A stretch of DNA of 45,809 bases from J054 sp964613615 (GCA_964613615.1 CAZTIB010000149.1:1-45809), one strand, 5' to 3'; positions 17,456 through 26,184 are shown, counted from the first letter of the stretch. The notes: generated by a model not told the origin, from the letters alone. Translations and numbers: made by a program.

Positions 17456-19057
17456 TTAGGGATTGTCCGGCGTTCGTTTAATGGATTCCGGAATGAGTTC
17501 GCCCTGGAACATGTCAACGATCTCACGAACGTCTGGATCCTGCTCTATGGCGGCGCGCGCGCGGGCGGCGTCTGCTTGGTCCGCCCTGGCATGGTCGCCG
17601 GCGACAGTGCGCCCCGGGGCGCTGGCGACCGCGACACGGACCTGCATGTCACTGCCGAGCCGTTCCCGGACCGACGCGCGCAGCCGGCTCACCAGCTTAT
17701 CCGTGACCAGGTGGTCATTATGCGGCTCTACCCGCAAGCGAATTTCAGTGGCTGTCGCCGACTGCAGCGCCGTGTGTTCTGCCAGCTGGCGCGCTGCCCC
17801 GGAAATCGACAGGCCGGCGACAAAGGCCGGCCAGTCTTCCGGATCATGACTCTTACCAGCAGCCGGCGACGCCGAAGCCGCAGGCGCGGCAGGCGCAAGC
17901 TGCCGGGAAGGCGCACCGCCGGCGGCGCGGCGTGTGGGTGTCGTTACCGGTTTCTCAATTGCGTCACCGGGTGCATCGAGCCGAAAGGCCAGCATGCGCA
18001 ACAGGACCATTTCAAATCCCAGTCGTGGTTCCGGCGCCAGGCTGAGGTCACCTCGCCCCGTGATAGCAATCTGGTAGTACAACTGCACTTGCGCCGGCTC
18101 GAGCCGGCCAGCCAATGCCTGCATGGCATCCAGGCTGTCTTCGTCCGGCAATGCTTCACTGCCGGCCAGCTGAAGCACCGCCAGGCGCTGTAACGCGGTG
18201 GCCAGTTCGTCCAGCACGCGTTCGTAGTCTGGCACGTCTTCGTCGAGGGCTTCGATCTGCGCCAACAACACCGCCGCGTCGCCCGCCACGACGGGTGCCA
18301 GCAATTCCAGCACACGATCGCGCCCCATGGACCCCAGCATGGTCGCCACGTCCGCGTCGCCGACCGAGTTATTGCCATAGGCCAGGGCCTGGTCGAGCAG
18401 ACTTAGACCGTCGCGAACGCTGCCGCTGGCCGCCCGGGCCAGGCGCGCGAGTGCGGCCGCTTCGGCTTGAAAACCCTCCGAATCGCAGATCTGGGCCAGC
18501 CGCGCCTCGACCAGGGCCGCCGGCAGACGCTTGAGATTGAACTGCAGGCAGCGCGACAGCACGGTAACGGGGAGTCTTTGCGGATCTGTCGTCGCAAACA
18601 GGAACTTCACATGCGGCGGCGGCTCTTCCAGCGTCTTCAGCAGCGCGTTGAAAGACTGCCGCGACAACATGTGTACCTCGTCCACCAGGTAAATCTTGTA
18701 GCGCCCGCTGGTGGGTGTGTACTGCACGTTTTCCAGCAGCTCGCGGGTATCGTCGACGCCAGTGCGGGACGCAGCGTCTACTTCGATCAGATCGACGAAT
18801 CGGCCTTCGTCGACGGCGATACACGCACTGCACTTGCCGCAGGGCTCCGCCGTGACGCCTTCCAGGCAGTTCAGCGCCTTTGCCAATATCCGTGCCAGGG
18901 TGGTCTTGCCCACCCCTCGCGTGCCGGCGAACAGGTACGCATGATGCACCTGGTCGGCACCGAGGGCATTTTGTAACGCGCGCACCACGTGGTCCTGGCC
19001 GATCACATCGGCGAACTGGCGGGGGCGCCACTTGCGGGCGAGTACGAGGTAGCTCAT
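17456..19057 (-). CDS. dnaX: DNA polymerase III subunit tau (dnaX product)
   Basis: The ATPase that loads the sliding clamp and tethers polymerase cores. 533 residues starting MSYLVLARKWRPRQFADVIG. The Walker A is GTRGVGKTT, the Cys4 zinc module is CLEGV...EPCGKCSAC, the Walker B region is VDEVHMLS, and an Ala/Pro-rich linker leads to a polymerase-binding C-terminal part. It is shorter than E. coli tau (643). I see no A-rich slippery heptamer, so a frameshifted gamma form is not supported here. It is the first gene of the dnaX-ybaB-recR set, with the SRP RNA 27 bp upstream. Confidence 0.95.
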   Translation of the reverse strand: MSYLVLARKWRPRQFADVIGQDHVVRALQNALGADQVHHAYLFAGTRGVGKTTLARILAKALNCLEGVTAEPCGKCSACIAVDEGRFVDLIEVDAASRTGVDDTRELLENVQYTPTSGRYKIYLVDEVHMLSRQSFNALLKTLEEPPPHVKFLFATTDPQRLPVTVLSRCLQFNLKRLPAALVEARLAQICDSEGFQAEAAALARLARAASGSVRDGLSLLDQALAYGNNSVGDADVATMLGSMGRDRVLELLAPVVAGDAAVLLAQIEALDEDVPDYERVLDELATALQRLAVLQLAGSEALPDEDSLDAMQALAGRLEPAQVQLYYQIAITGRGDLSLAPEPRLGFEMVLLRMLAFRLDAPGDAIEKPVTTPTRRAAGGAPSRQLAPAAPAASASPAAGKSHDPEDWPAFVAGLSISGAARQLAEHTALQSATATEIRLRVEPHNDHLVTDKLVSRLRASVRERLGSDMQVRVAVASAPGRTVAGDHARADQADAARARAAIEQDPDVREIVDMFQGELIPESIKRTPDNP

Positions 19058-19084
19058 TCGGTCAACCGTTAGGAAAAAAGATCC

Positions 19085-19180
19085 GCGCCAGCCACACCCC
19101 GGCGCCCGGCATCACCGCTACCGCTGCTCCCTCCCGGGCCTGACGGGGTTCACGGCTGGCCGCCGCGGGGGGACCGGCGC
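19085..19180 (-). ncRNA. ffs: Signal recognition particle RNA (4.5S, small bacterial type)
   Basis: About 96 nt. On the minus strand it contains the conserved SRP core GUCAGGCCCGGGAGGGAGCA (19123-19144 region), equivalent to the GGAAG-tetraloop domain of E. coli 4.5S RNA, where Ffh binds. The ends pair (GCGCC at 19176-19180 with GGCGC at 19085-19089) into the long single hairpin. Its position directly upstream of dnaX agrees with many gammaproteobacteria. Exact ends are estimated from the terminal stem. Confidence 0.9.
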
Positions 19181-19288
19181 GGACCCGAGCAAAGGTTATG
19201 CGGTGCCGGCGCAGCGAGCAAGCGTGTCTTGTTGCGCAGCCGCGGCGCGCGGTGAATAATCGACGCCTTCATCAAGTCCCGCCGATCC

Positions 19289-19918
19289 ATGTCCAATCGA
19301 ATTGCTCCCTACACGGTGCTGCTATCAGTGCTGCTCCTCGCCGCCTGCACGAAAGGCACGAAGATCACCAAAGTCAGCCACGAAAAGAGACCGGCCGAAG
19401 CGCCCTATTCCAGGGTGCTGATCGTCGGCGTCACGCCGAATGAGGGCCTGCGCTGGCGCTGGGAACGGCTGATGGCCTCGACCCTGGAAGATCGAGGCAT
19501 CACCGCCTGGGCCAGCGTGAAGGAGATGGGCTATGACACGCCGCTGAATCGCGACAACGTGGTGGTAGCGGTGCGCAAGACCGGCGCCGACGCGGTGCTG
19601 GTAAGTCGCCTGATCCGCCAGGATGTCGCCGCCAGGGGCGTCGATGCCCGCAAGGAAGCAAAAATACGCCGCCGCGACGAATACATATTCGACTTCTTCC
19701 GCTATGACTACGACGAAGTCGAAGTGCCCAGCTACACGCTGCTGACCAGCACCGTGGAGATCAACACTGACCTCTACGAGGCGACCGAAGGCCGGCTCAT
19801 TTACAGCCTGAATTCAATCACCTACCAGAAACAGACCGAATGGGAAGTCCTGGATGAGGTCACCATTGCCATTACCAAGCGCCTGGGCAAAGACAAAATG
19901 GCACGACCCCGCTCTTGA
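19289..19918 (+). CDS. Putative outer-membrane or periplasmic lipoprotein
   Basis: 209 residues with an N-terminal lipoprotein signal (YTVLLSVLLLAAC, lipobox LAAC, lipidated Cys at residue 20). The mature part begins Thr-Lys-rich. It has an alternating beta/alpha pattern (YSRVLIVGVTPNEGLRWRWE, GADAVLVSRLIRQ, LLTSTVEINTDLYEATEGRL) like small lipoproteins that carry a nucleotide-free Rossmann-like domain. I do not recognise a named family. It is followed 53 bp later by the DUF411 gene. Confidence 0.7.
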   Translation: MSNRIAPYTVLLSVLLLAACTKGTKITKVSHEKRPAEAPYSRVLIVGVTPNEGLRWRWERLMASTLEDRGITAWASVKEMGYDTPLNRDNVVVAVRKTGADAVLVSRLIRQDVAARGVDARKEAKIRRRDEYIFDFFRYDYDEVEVPSYTLLTSTVEINTDLYEATEGRLIYSLNSITYQKQTEWEVLDEVTIAITKRLGKDKMARPRS

Positions 19919-19971
19919 CCCGGCCGCCCGCACCGCCAACTATTAGCCGCTGCTAGCCAGGAGTCGCTGCA

Positions 19972-20421
19972 ATGCGGAATTTGCCCGCCCTGTTTGCCGT
20001 TGGGGCTTTGATGCTCGGCGCGAGCGGCCTCGCCCTCGGGGCCGATTTGCCGAAGGTTACGGTCTACAAATCGCCTACCTGCGGGTGCTGCATCAAATGG
20101 GCCGATCAGCTCAAGGCCAGTGGCTTTCCGGTAGAAACCATCAACGTGCGGGACATGGTCCCGATCAAGCAACGCTATCGCGTGCCGCCCCAGCTGGGCT
20201 CCTGCCACACGGCGGTGGTAGACGGCTACGTGGTGGAAGGGCATGTCCCCATCGAGGACGTGCTGCGCCTGCTGCGAGAACGGCCGGACACCCAGGGCAT
20301 TGCGGTACCGGGCATGCCCATCGGCTCTCCCGGCATGGAAGGACCGAACCCGCAAGCCTTCAAGGTCTATGCCTTCGATGCTTCGGGTGCCATCGAGGAG
20401 TACGCGGCGCATTCGCCGTAA
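19972..20421 (+). CDS. DUF411 family metal-binding periplasmic protein
   Basis: 149 residues. Start ATG preceded by AGGAG; a signal peptide (LFAVGALMLGASGLALGA) follows. The mature part carries VTVYKSPTCGCCIKWADQL, the Cys-rich DUF411 signature, then VPPQLGSCHTAVVDGYVVEG and a C-terminal GMPIGSPGMEG that supplies Met residues. The fold is thioredoxin-like, and family members are found near copper resistance genes. A role in copper handling is plausible, but there is no copper operon next to it here. Confidence 0.88.
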   Translation: MRNLPALFAVGALMLGASGLALGADLPKVTVYKSPTCGCCIKWADQLKASGFPVETINVRDMVPIKQRYRVPPQLGSCHTAVVDGYVVEGHVPIEDVLRLLRERPDTQGIAVPGMPIGSPGMEGPNPQAFKVYAFDASGAIEEYAAHSP

Positions 20422-20501
20422 CCGGCGCCGTCACCGACCGGGCAGCGCCTTACCGTTAACGGGCGCCGCGGTCGTCAATCCGCCGAGCCCGTCCGCGCGC
20501 C

Positions 20502-20864
20502 GTGCTTGAACTCTACGTCCGCCTGGCAACATGGCTGCAACCCCACGCGTGGCTGGGCTGGATCCTGGCGGGGGGTGCAGCGCTGGCCTTCCCGGCGGCC
20601 GTTTTCCTGGTCGAGGGCGAAACCGGCCAGTATCTCGGCCTCGCCGCTATCGCCATGCTGCTGTGGGCTCTGACGCTCAGCGCATTCATCCGAGCCTTTG
20701 CCTCCAAGCCGCCGGCGCCGGGCGCAGGCCTGCTGGGACGCCTCCGGGCAACCCTGAGGCGTCTCTACCGCGGGTTCCTCGCCCTGCTGATCACCCTGCT
20801 GCTGGTGCTGGTTATCTGGTTTTCGATACGCACAGTGTTGCTGGTGACGGACCTGCCGGCCTGA
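20502..20864 (+). CDS. Small integral membrane protein
   Basis: 120 residues from a GTG start (MLELYVRLATWLQPHAWLGW). Hydrophobic helices lie at about 18-38, 44-64 and 92-113, with a basic segment (LLGRLRATLRRLYRG) before the last helix. No family is recognised. It follows the DUF411 gene by 80 bp on the same strand. Confidence 0.6.
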   Translation: MLELYVRLATWLQPHAWLGWILAGGAALAFPAAVFLVEGETGQYLGLAAIAMLLWALTLSAFIRAFASKPPAPGAGLLGRLRATLRRLYRGFLALLITLLLVLVIWFSIRTVLLVTDLPA

Positions 20865-21361
20865 GACCGGACGGGAGATCAGGGCCTGGGGCGCCTACCG
20901 CAATCGCCGGTCGGAATCTAATAAATATTTATTTATACATAAACTTATATAACTTTTCTCGATGCATTATCGATCTGGTCCAGCTCGTTCTCCACGCAGA
21001 AATTGCCGGCTTCGCCGGTCTTCCGCGCGAATCCAGGCCCATTCAAGACCAACGAACTTCGGGCAATACGTAAAATTGCGGACCCTGTTACGAGGATGCC
21101 CGAGTGCCTCGCTGCGCTTGCATTGGTTATCGTTAGCGCTCTTCCCCCCGAGGCTGGACTCCCCCGGTCCGATAGCCTCACCCGGCCACCCTCGCGGTGG
21201 TCGGGATTCTTCAGTCATGCTGAATACCCGTGGCTTGCGCCACAGGCACTGCCGGCCAGCCGTGCTAGCGTGTCCAACCACGCACAGAAATCGCCTGTCG
21301 CTGAATACGGTACCAACGGCGCCAGCGAATACTCTGTCACGATCTCAGAGGAACTTTCACC
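20865..21361 (+). other. Non-coding stretch with a short AT-rich segment
   Basis: About 500 bp between the small membrane protein and the Zn-peptidase gene. A run at 20918-20955 (AATAAATATTTATTTATACA and beyond) is strikingly AT-rich for this GC-rich sequence and could be a promoter or a remnant of acquired DNA. Several open frames of 70-170 codons run across the remainder on both strands, but their compositions are not protein-like. AGAGGAAC at 21347-21354 is the ribosome-binding site of the gene at 21362. Confidence 0.5.
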
Positions 21362-22051
21362 ATGTTCTGGGTGGTCATCGGCCTGATTCTGCTAGTCGCC
21401 ATTGTCGGCCCGGGTTTCTGGGTGCGTCGCGTGCTGCAGACATACAGTCAGCCCGCGGACCGCTACCGTGAACAGGGCACCGGCGCCGCGCTGGCAAGAC
21501 ACCTGCTCGACCGCTTCGAGTTGAGCGATGTGGAAGTTGAAGCGACCGAGATGGGCGATCACTACGATCCGCAGGCCCGTAAGGTGCGGTTGTCGCCGGA
21601 TAACTACAATGGCTACTCCCTGACGGCGGTCACTGTGGCCACCCATGAAGTGGGGCACGCCATTCAGCACGCTCGGGGCGAGGCGCTGTTCGACTACCGC
21701 CAGCGGCTGGTGCGCAAGGCCATGGCGGGCGAACGGGTAGGAGGATTCCTGCTGCTGGCCGCGCCGGTCATCGTGTTGCTGACGAAAGTGCCGCAGGCCG
21801 GGCTAGTGATGCTGCTGCTGGCCGTCGGCACCATGGCCCTGGGCACGCTGGTGCACCTGGTCACGCTGCCGGTGGAACTGGATGCCAGTTTCAACAAGGC
21901 TTTGCCAATTCTTGAAACCGGGAACTACCTGCAGCCCGGTGATCTGCCCCACGCCCGGCGGATTCTGAAAGCCGCCGCCCTGACCTACGTGGCCGGGTCG
22001 CTGGCCAGTCTGCTGAATCTGGGCCGGTGGCTGATGATTTTGCGCCGGTAG
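21362..22051 (+). CDS. Zinc metallopeptidase, YugP family (membrane)
   Basis: 229 residues. The N-terminal helix (FWVVIGLILLVAIVGPGFWV) is followed by a domain containing THEVGHAIQHA, a gluzincin HExxH zinc motif, then two further helices (VGGFLLLAAPVIVLLTKV and LVMLLLAVGTMALGTLVHLV) and a terminal hydrophobic segment (YVAGSLASLLNLGRW). The order and size match the YugP/Zn_peptidase_2 family of inner-membrane peptidases with unknown substrates. Start ATG has AGAGGAAC upstream. Confidence 0.9.
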   Translation: MFWVVIGLILLVAIVGPGFWVRRVLQTYSQPADRYREQGTGAALARHLLDRFELSDVEVEATEMGDHYDPQARKVRLSPDNYNGYSLTAVTVATHEVGHAIQHARGEALFDYRQRLVRKAMAGERVGGFLLLAAPVIVLLTKVPQAGLVMLLLAVGTMALGTLVHLVTLPVELDASFNKALPILETGNYLQPGDLPHARRILKAAALTYVAGSLASLLNLGRWLMILRR

Positions 22052-22101
22052 TCGCCAGCGCCGCGCTCACCGCACCGTCGCTGAAACGCCGGATATCGGA
22101 C

Positions 22102-22118
22102 GGTGCACGGAGTGCACC
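22102..22118. repeat. Short palindrome GGTGCACGGAGTGCACC
   Basis: A perfect 7-bp inverted repeat with a 3-nt loop in the gap between the YugP gene and the aldolase. Sequences of this form (TGCACTCCGTGCACC) occur as intergenic repeats in many proteobacteria. It resembles, but is distinct from, the operator family described elsewhere in this window because the spacer is 3 nt and not 4. Confidence 0.6.
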
Positions 22119-22124
22119 CTACAA

Positions 22125-22153
22125 ATACGAAAGGGCCCCGAATCCGGGGCCCT
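22125..22153 (-). terminator. Rho-independent terminator of the aldolase gene
   Basis: On the minus strand a 9-bp GC-rich stem (AGGGCCCCG / CGGGGCCCT, 22132-22153) is followed by TTTCGTATTTG, a moderately T-rich tail. It lies 27 bp after the aldolase stop codon. It can also serve as a bidirectional stop for the gene ending at 22051, because of the A-rich run on the other side. Confidence 0.8.
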
Positions 22154-22179
22154 GCCGCGGTTCGTTCAGACCTCCACCT

Positions 22180-23073
22180 TCAGGTACAGGAGGCGTCGAA
22201 AATCGACTGAATCGACTTGTCCAGCGTGGCGTTGAACTGCTCGTCCGATTGCTGGGCTGACAGACCTTCGGTCAGCGCCCGCGAGAAGCTCGCAATCATC
22301 CCGTTGTTCTGCGCGAGCCGGCGGTTGGCCTCGTCACGAGAGTAACCGCCCGACAGGGCCACCACCTTCAGCATGTTCGGGTGATCCTGGCAGGCCTTGT
22401 AGAAGTTTGGCTCTTCCGGCAGCGTCAGCTTGAACATCACCAGTTCACTCGCATCGAGCTTGTTCAGGTGCGCCAGCAGCTGCTCTCTGAGCAGCGCCTC
22501 GGCCTCGGCCTTGTCCGGCGCATTGATGTCGACTTCTGGCTCGATGATCGGCACCAAACCTGCGGCGACGATTTGCCTGCCAATCTCGAATTGCTGCGCG
22601 ACATTTTCTTCGATACCACCCGCGTTTGCAGACTTGATGACGGAGCGCATCTTGGTACCGAAGACATCTTTCGCGGTCGCTTTCTGCAACAGCTCGTCGA
22701 GATTCGGGATGGGCTTCATCAGCTGCACCCCGTTCGCCTCGTCGGCCAGGCCCTTGTCCACTTTCAGGATCGGCACGACGTTCTTGTCCTGCCACAGGAA
22801 GTGCGATGTGGCCTTGCCTGCAATTTCCCGGTCGAGGGTGTTCTCGAACAGGATCGCGCAGAGAATGCGCTTGCCGTCGAAAGCCGGGCTGGTGATGATG
22901 CGCGTGCGCATCTCGTGAACCACCCTGAACATTTCCTCGTCGTTACTGTAGGCATCTTCCTCGATGCCGTAGATCCGCAACGCCTTCGGCGTGCTGCCGC
23001 CGCTCTGGTCGAGCGCAGCGATGAAACCTGGATCGTTGCTGACTTTGTCGAGCTGCTCTTGGAAAACTGACAT
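22180..23073 (-). CDS. Fructose-bisphosphate aldolase, class I
   Basis: Cleaves fructose-1,6-bisphosphate to dihydroxyacetone phosphate and glyceraldehyde-3-phosphate through a Schiff base. 297 residues from the ATG at 23073 (MSVFQEQLDKVSNDPGFIAA), the length of the short single-domain class I enzymes. Motifs are LDQSGGSTPKAL, KRILCAILFENTLDREI, VPILKVDKGL and the Schiff-base Lys region VMFKLTLPEEPNFY. The extra upstream frame to 23226 is not family-like. It has its own terminator, and its promoter is likely within 23074-23200, upstream of which is a degenerate operator-like site. Confidence 0.93.
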   Translation of the reverse strand: MSVFQEQLDKVSNDPGFIAALDQSGGSTPKALRIYGIEEDAYSNDEEMFRVVHEMRTRIITSPAFDGKRILCAILFENTLDREIAGKATSHFLWQDKNVVPILKVDKGLADEANGVQLMKPIPNLDELLQKATAKDVFGTKMRSVIKSANAGGIEENVAQQFEIGRQIVAAGLVPIIEPEVDINAPDKAEAEALLREQLLAHLNKLDASELVMFKLTLPEEPNFYKACQDHPNMLKVVALSGGYSRDEANRRLAQNNGMIASFSRALTEGLSAQQSDEQFNATLDKSIQSIFDASCT

Positions 23074-23202
23074 CGAGAACCGCCTGCTATTTCGTTGGTG
23101 GGTTTTAGGTTGCCGGACGGGTCCGGGCCGGTGGCGGAGTATATCAGTCGAGGCCGCCCACACCCCGCAGGCCCTGCCAGCGCAGCACCGCCACGCGCCG
23201 GG

Positions 23203-23218
23203 ATGCACACGTTTGCAA
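23203..23218. promoter_or_regulatory. Degenerate operator-like palindrome (ATGCAC-N4-TTGCAA)
   Basis: ATGCACACGTTTGCAA agrees with TTGCACACGAGTGCAA at 13 of 16 positions and has the same half-site spacing (4 nt), each half differing from TTGCAC at one position. It lies 68 bp before the GPH transporter start and about 130 bp before the aldolase start. It may be a weak or lost member of the regulon seen at 32530, 34256 and 40279. A related spacing of TTGCAA and TAGGCT (23213-23242) could form part of the transporter promoter. Confidence 0.45.
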
Positions 23219-23286
23219 AAAGCCACCGCCCTGCGCTAGGCTAATCTGCATCGAGCCCCAATTCGCAGCTGGTCCCAGGTCAACTA

Positions 23287-24738
23287 ATGAGCGTGACGAT
23301 CCCCGACAGTGAGCGTGTCCCCTGGCTGACACGCTTGGCCTATAGCCTCGGCAACGTCTGCGAAACGGTCCTGAGCCGCTCCTTCGAGCTGTTCGTCCTG
23401 TTCTTCTATACCCAGGTGCTGGGCTTGTCCGGCACCGTGGCGGGCGCGGCCATCCTGGTGGCGATGATTGCCGACGCGTTCACCGACCCGCTGGTGGGTG
23501 CGTATTCCGATAGCCTGAAAGCCCGTTGGGGCCGGCGTCATGCACCGATGTTCCTGGCGGCCCTGCCATCGGCGCTGTTTTTCGTGGCGCTGTTCTATCC
23601 GCCGAGCGGGGCCTCAACCCTGGGGCTCGGCGCCTGGCTTGCGTTCACCGCCATCGGCCTGCGCGTATCCGTCACCTTTTTCCACATTCCCTGGTCAACG
23701 CAGATCGCCGAACTCACGGACGAGCCGCGTGAACGGGTCACCCTGGCCGTACTGCGGAATATTTTCGGCGCGGCGGCCAACTTTGCCGTGGTGGCGGTGG
23801 CCTTTGATGTTTTCTTCGTGCCGTCGGCGGAATTCCCGCGGGGCCAGGAAAACCCGGCCAATTATTTGCCCTTCGCGGCCGCCGTTGGCGGCACCCTGGT
23901 CCTGGTGATCCTGCTGTCAGCGGCGGGCACCTACCGCCGGATTCGTGCCCGCGAGGCAGATATCCCGGGCAGCCCCCGCTTTCAGCTTGCGGCCCTCTGG
24001 CCGGCCTGGCGGGACATGGTTTTCAGGTTCAAGAACTTTCGCTGCCTGTTCCTCGGCAGCCTGTTTATCCTGACTGCGTTCTCCATGTACAACTCCATGG
24101 CCTTGTACCTGGGCAGCTATTTCTGGGATCTGACTGGCGATCAGATCAAGGTCTGGCAATTCGCGGTCATTCTTGGCGCCGCGATCACGCTACTGGTGGG
24201 CAAGCCTATCGTCGACCGGGTGCCGCACCCACTGCTGTTTGCAGGTGGCATTGGTTTTGGCGCTGCGCTGTTTGCCCTGCCCCTGCTGCTGCGCCTGCTC
24301 GGTTTCGTCGAGGTTGGCACGGACGCAGTCATGCCATTGCTGCGGATAACCAACGGATTGGCCGGCCTGTTCCTGGGCGTCGTGATGATTGTCTCCGCCG
24401 TGATCGCGTCGGAAACTGCAGACGATTACCAGCACCGCACCGGCGTGAATGCAACCGCGCTGCTGTTCGGCTTCGTATTCCTGGCCATGAAAACCGCCTC
24501 GGGCCTTGGCAAGCTGCTGGCGGGTCTGATCGTTGACGTTATAAAGCTGCCGTCGGCGGAGAACATCGATCTGATCACCGCCGCGCAGCTCGACAGGCTG
24601 GGCTGGTGGTCGGCTATCACCCTCATCCTGCTGGGCGTGCTGGGTGTGATTTCGTTTTCCGGTTACCGCTCACCGAAGCCCGTGGATAGATCCAGAGTGG
24701 TCGCCCCGCTGTCTGCCAAGCCCGGAACCGCCGCTTGA
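23287..24738 (+). CDS. GPH family cation symporter (MFS_2), copy 1
   Basis: 483 residues with about 12 predicted transmembrane helices, starting MSVTIPDSERVPWLTRLAYS. The early motif DAFTDPLVGAYSDSLKARWGRRH matches the glycoside-pentoside-hexuronide:cation symporter signature (cf. MelB, LacY-unrelated). Such proteins move sugars or related small organic substrates with H+ or Na+. A second, related transporter lies at 44067. The substrate is unknown. The neighbouring genes on both sides are accessory catabolic genes, and a weak operator-like site lies 68 bp upstream. Confidence 0.88.
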   Translation: MSVTIPDSERVPWLTRLAYSLGNVCETVLSRSFELFVLFFYTQVLGLSGTVAGAAILVAMIADAFTDPLVGAYSDSLKARWGRRHAPMFLAALPSALFFVALFYPPSGASTLGLGAWLAFTAIGLRVSVTFFHIPWSTQIAELTDEPRERVTLAVLRNIFGAAANFAVVAVAFDVFFVPSAEFPRGQENPANYLPFAAAVGGTLVLVILLSAAGTYRRIRAREADIPGSPRFQLAALWPAWRDMVFRFKNFRCLFLGSLFILTAFSMYNSMALYLGSYFWDLTGDQIKVWQFAVILGAAITLLVGKPIVDRVPHPLLFAGGIGFGAALFALPLLLRLLGFVEVGTDAVMPLLRITNGLAGLFLGVVMIVSAVIASETADDYQHRTGVNATALLFGFVFLAMKTASGLGKLLAGLIVDVIKLPSAENIDLITAAQLDRLGWWSAITLILLGVLGVISFSGYRSPKPVDRSRVVAPLSAKPGTAA

Positions 24739-24779
24739 CAGAGTCCCGACAGCGGGCCCGCCATTGGGGAGGCGCGGCT

Positions 24780-25571
24780 TCACCATGGCAAAGGTTCGCC
24801 CGTGTAATTGAGAAAAGTGCCTGAGTCCGCCGGCTCCAGTGAATCGATCACCCGGATCATCGACGCGATACTCTCTGCGGGCTCGATGAAGCCCGGCAGA
24901 TCAAATGCCGCCAGCTTCTCGACCTTCACGCCACCTGGATGAATCGCCACAGCAATAATGTCTGCATCTCCGGTGGCCGTGGCAATGCACGTCACCGCCA
25001 TGTTCAACGCCGCCTTGCTGGTCTTGTAGTGAACCCGGCCGGGCCGGTTGGTCGCCGCGGCCTGGAAAGAGCCAGCCAGGGAGCTAATGGCCACAATGCG
25101 CTTCTGTTCGCTGATCCGGACATTGTCGAAGAAAGCCTCGGAGACTTTCAGCGGTCCGGCAACGTTGGTGAGCATGAACAAGGCCAGCAGTTCATAGTCG
25201 AGGCTGCCGAACATTTGATCCTGCACATGCTCCAGTGCACCCACCAGGCCTGCATTATTGATCAGCACGTCGACAGGCTGACCCCGGTAGCGGCTTGCCA
25301 GCGCGTCGATCATGGCATGGTCGGTGACATCGAGACGTTCAACGACCACGGTTTCCGGATAGCGTCGCTGCAGGGCCACGAGCGACGCCGGTTGATCTTC
25401 GCTGCGATGAGTCGCCACCACCCGCCAGCCAAGGGCCGCATATTGCCGGGCAAACTCCAGGCCAATACCACGGTTGGCGCCGGTGATCAGCACCGTATCT
25501 GCGGCCAGCTTCGGCGCCATGAAGGCAGCAAGAATTACCGCAACGGCGGTCAAGGTGTTCATCTGGCGCAT
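24780..25571 (-). CDS. Short-chain dehydrogenase/reductase with an N-terminal hydrophobic leader
   Basis: 263 residues. Residues 6-24 (TLTAVAVILAAFMAPKLAA) look like a signal peptide or membrane anchor; the classical SDR core follows. TGANRGIG at 30-37 is the NAD(P) loop, NNAG follows the fourth strand, and YKTSK is the YxxxK catalytic pair with SSL before it. It is an unusual location for an SDR because these enzymes need cytoplasmic nicotinamide. An ATG four codons later (MNTLTA) would leave the leader unchanged. The divergent VOC gene starts 75 bp away. Confidence 0.85.
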   Translation of the reverse strand: MRQMNTLTAVAVILAAFMAPKLAADTVLITGANRGIGLEFARQYAALGWRVVATHRSEDQPASLVALQRRYPETVVVERLDVTDHAMIDALASRYRGQPVDVLINNAGLVGALEHVQDQMFGSLDYELLALFMLTNVAGPLKVSEAFFDNVRISEQKRIVAISSLAGSFQAAATNRPGRVHYKTSKAALNMAVTCIATATGDADIIAVAIHPGGVKVEKLAAFDLPGFIEPAESIASMIRVIDSLEPADSGTFLNYTGEPLPW

Positions 25572-25645
25572 GCAGCTTGTCCCCCGGGAAACTCATTTAA
25601 ACTCAGCCTGATTTTGCCATCATCATGGCAACGGAGAGCCGCCGC

Positions 25646-26068
25646 ATGAGGTACCTGCACACGGCCGTGCGCGTCAGCGACCTGGATGAAGCCCTGGACT
25701 TCTACCGCAATACCATGGGCATGGAGGAGTTGCACCGCTTCCGGGGTCACCGACGCCCCTGCACCATCGTGTTCCTGGCCGCGCCCGGCGACGAACGGGC
25801 GCAAATCGAGGTCGTGCACTACGACGACCCCGAAGAGCGGGCTCGCACACTGGGCTTCAGCCACGTCGCCTACGAAGTCGACAACATCTATGAGACCTGC
25901 GAGGAGTTACTGGCCAAAGGTGCCCAGGTGCCGATGCCGCCCAGCGACGGCTTCATGGCCTTCGTGCGCTGCCCCGACGGCGTGGCCATCGAGCTGTTGC
26001 AGAAAGGTGGCGCATTACCGCCTGCCGAGCCCTGGGCTTCTATGACCGAATCGGGCGATTGGCAGTGA
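25646..26068 (+). CDS. VOC superfamily protein (glyoxalase I-like)
   Basis: 140 residues from the ATG at 25646, preceded by GGAGAG (25633-25638); the ATG at 25625 would add seven residues. The two beta-alpha-beta-beta-beta modules are visible: RYLHTAVRVSDLDEALDFYR and GFSHVAYEVDNIYETCEELL, each starting with a possible metal-ligand His. Glu ligands are likely in QIEVVHY and AIELLQ. The sequence is close to lactoylglutathione lyase (GloA), so methylglyoxal detoxification is possible, but the neighbours (SDR, transporter, DUF1838) suggest a catabolic glyoxalase-fold enzyme equally well. Confidence 0.85.
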   Translation: MRYLHTAVRVSDLDEALDFYRNTMGMEELHRFRGHRRPCTIVFLAAPGDERAQIEVVHYDDPEERARTLGFSHVAYEVDNIYETCEELLAKGAQVPMPPSDGFMAFVRCPDGVAIELLQKGGALPPAEPWASMTESGDWQ

Positions 26069-26184
26069 ACGCAGCCCACCAGTCCGATGGGTCGCCGGTG
26101 CCTCTGTCCGGGTCAACGGCCGCTGGTCCCTGCAATCGCCGGCAGGGCGCCGGCCAGAACAACAATCAGGCACACAGGTGAATC

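Noticed and set aside
17456..19057. Programmed frameshift giving a gamma subunit from dnaX
   Set aside because: No A-rich slippery heptamer with a downstream hairpin is visible in the gene.
20945..21471. Overlapping open frames in the 20865-21361 gap
   Set aside because: Three different frames are open on both strands, none with protein-like composition, Shine-Dalgarno or homology I recognise.
22102..22118. Palindrome GGTGCACGGAGTGCACC as a fifth operator
   Set aside because: The TGCAC/GTGCA arms match, but the spacer is 3 nt instead of 4, so a dimer would be out of register; it is better explained as a common intergenic repeat.
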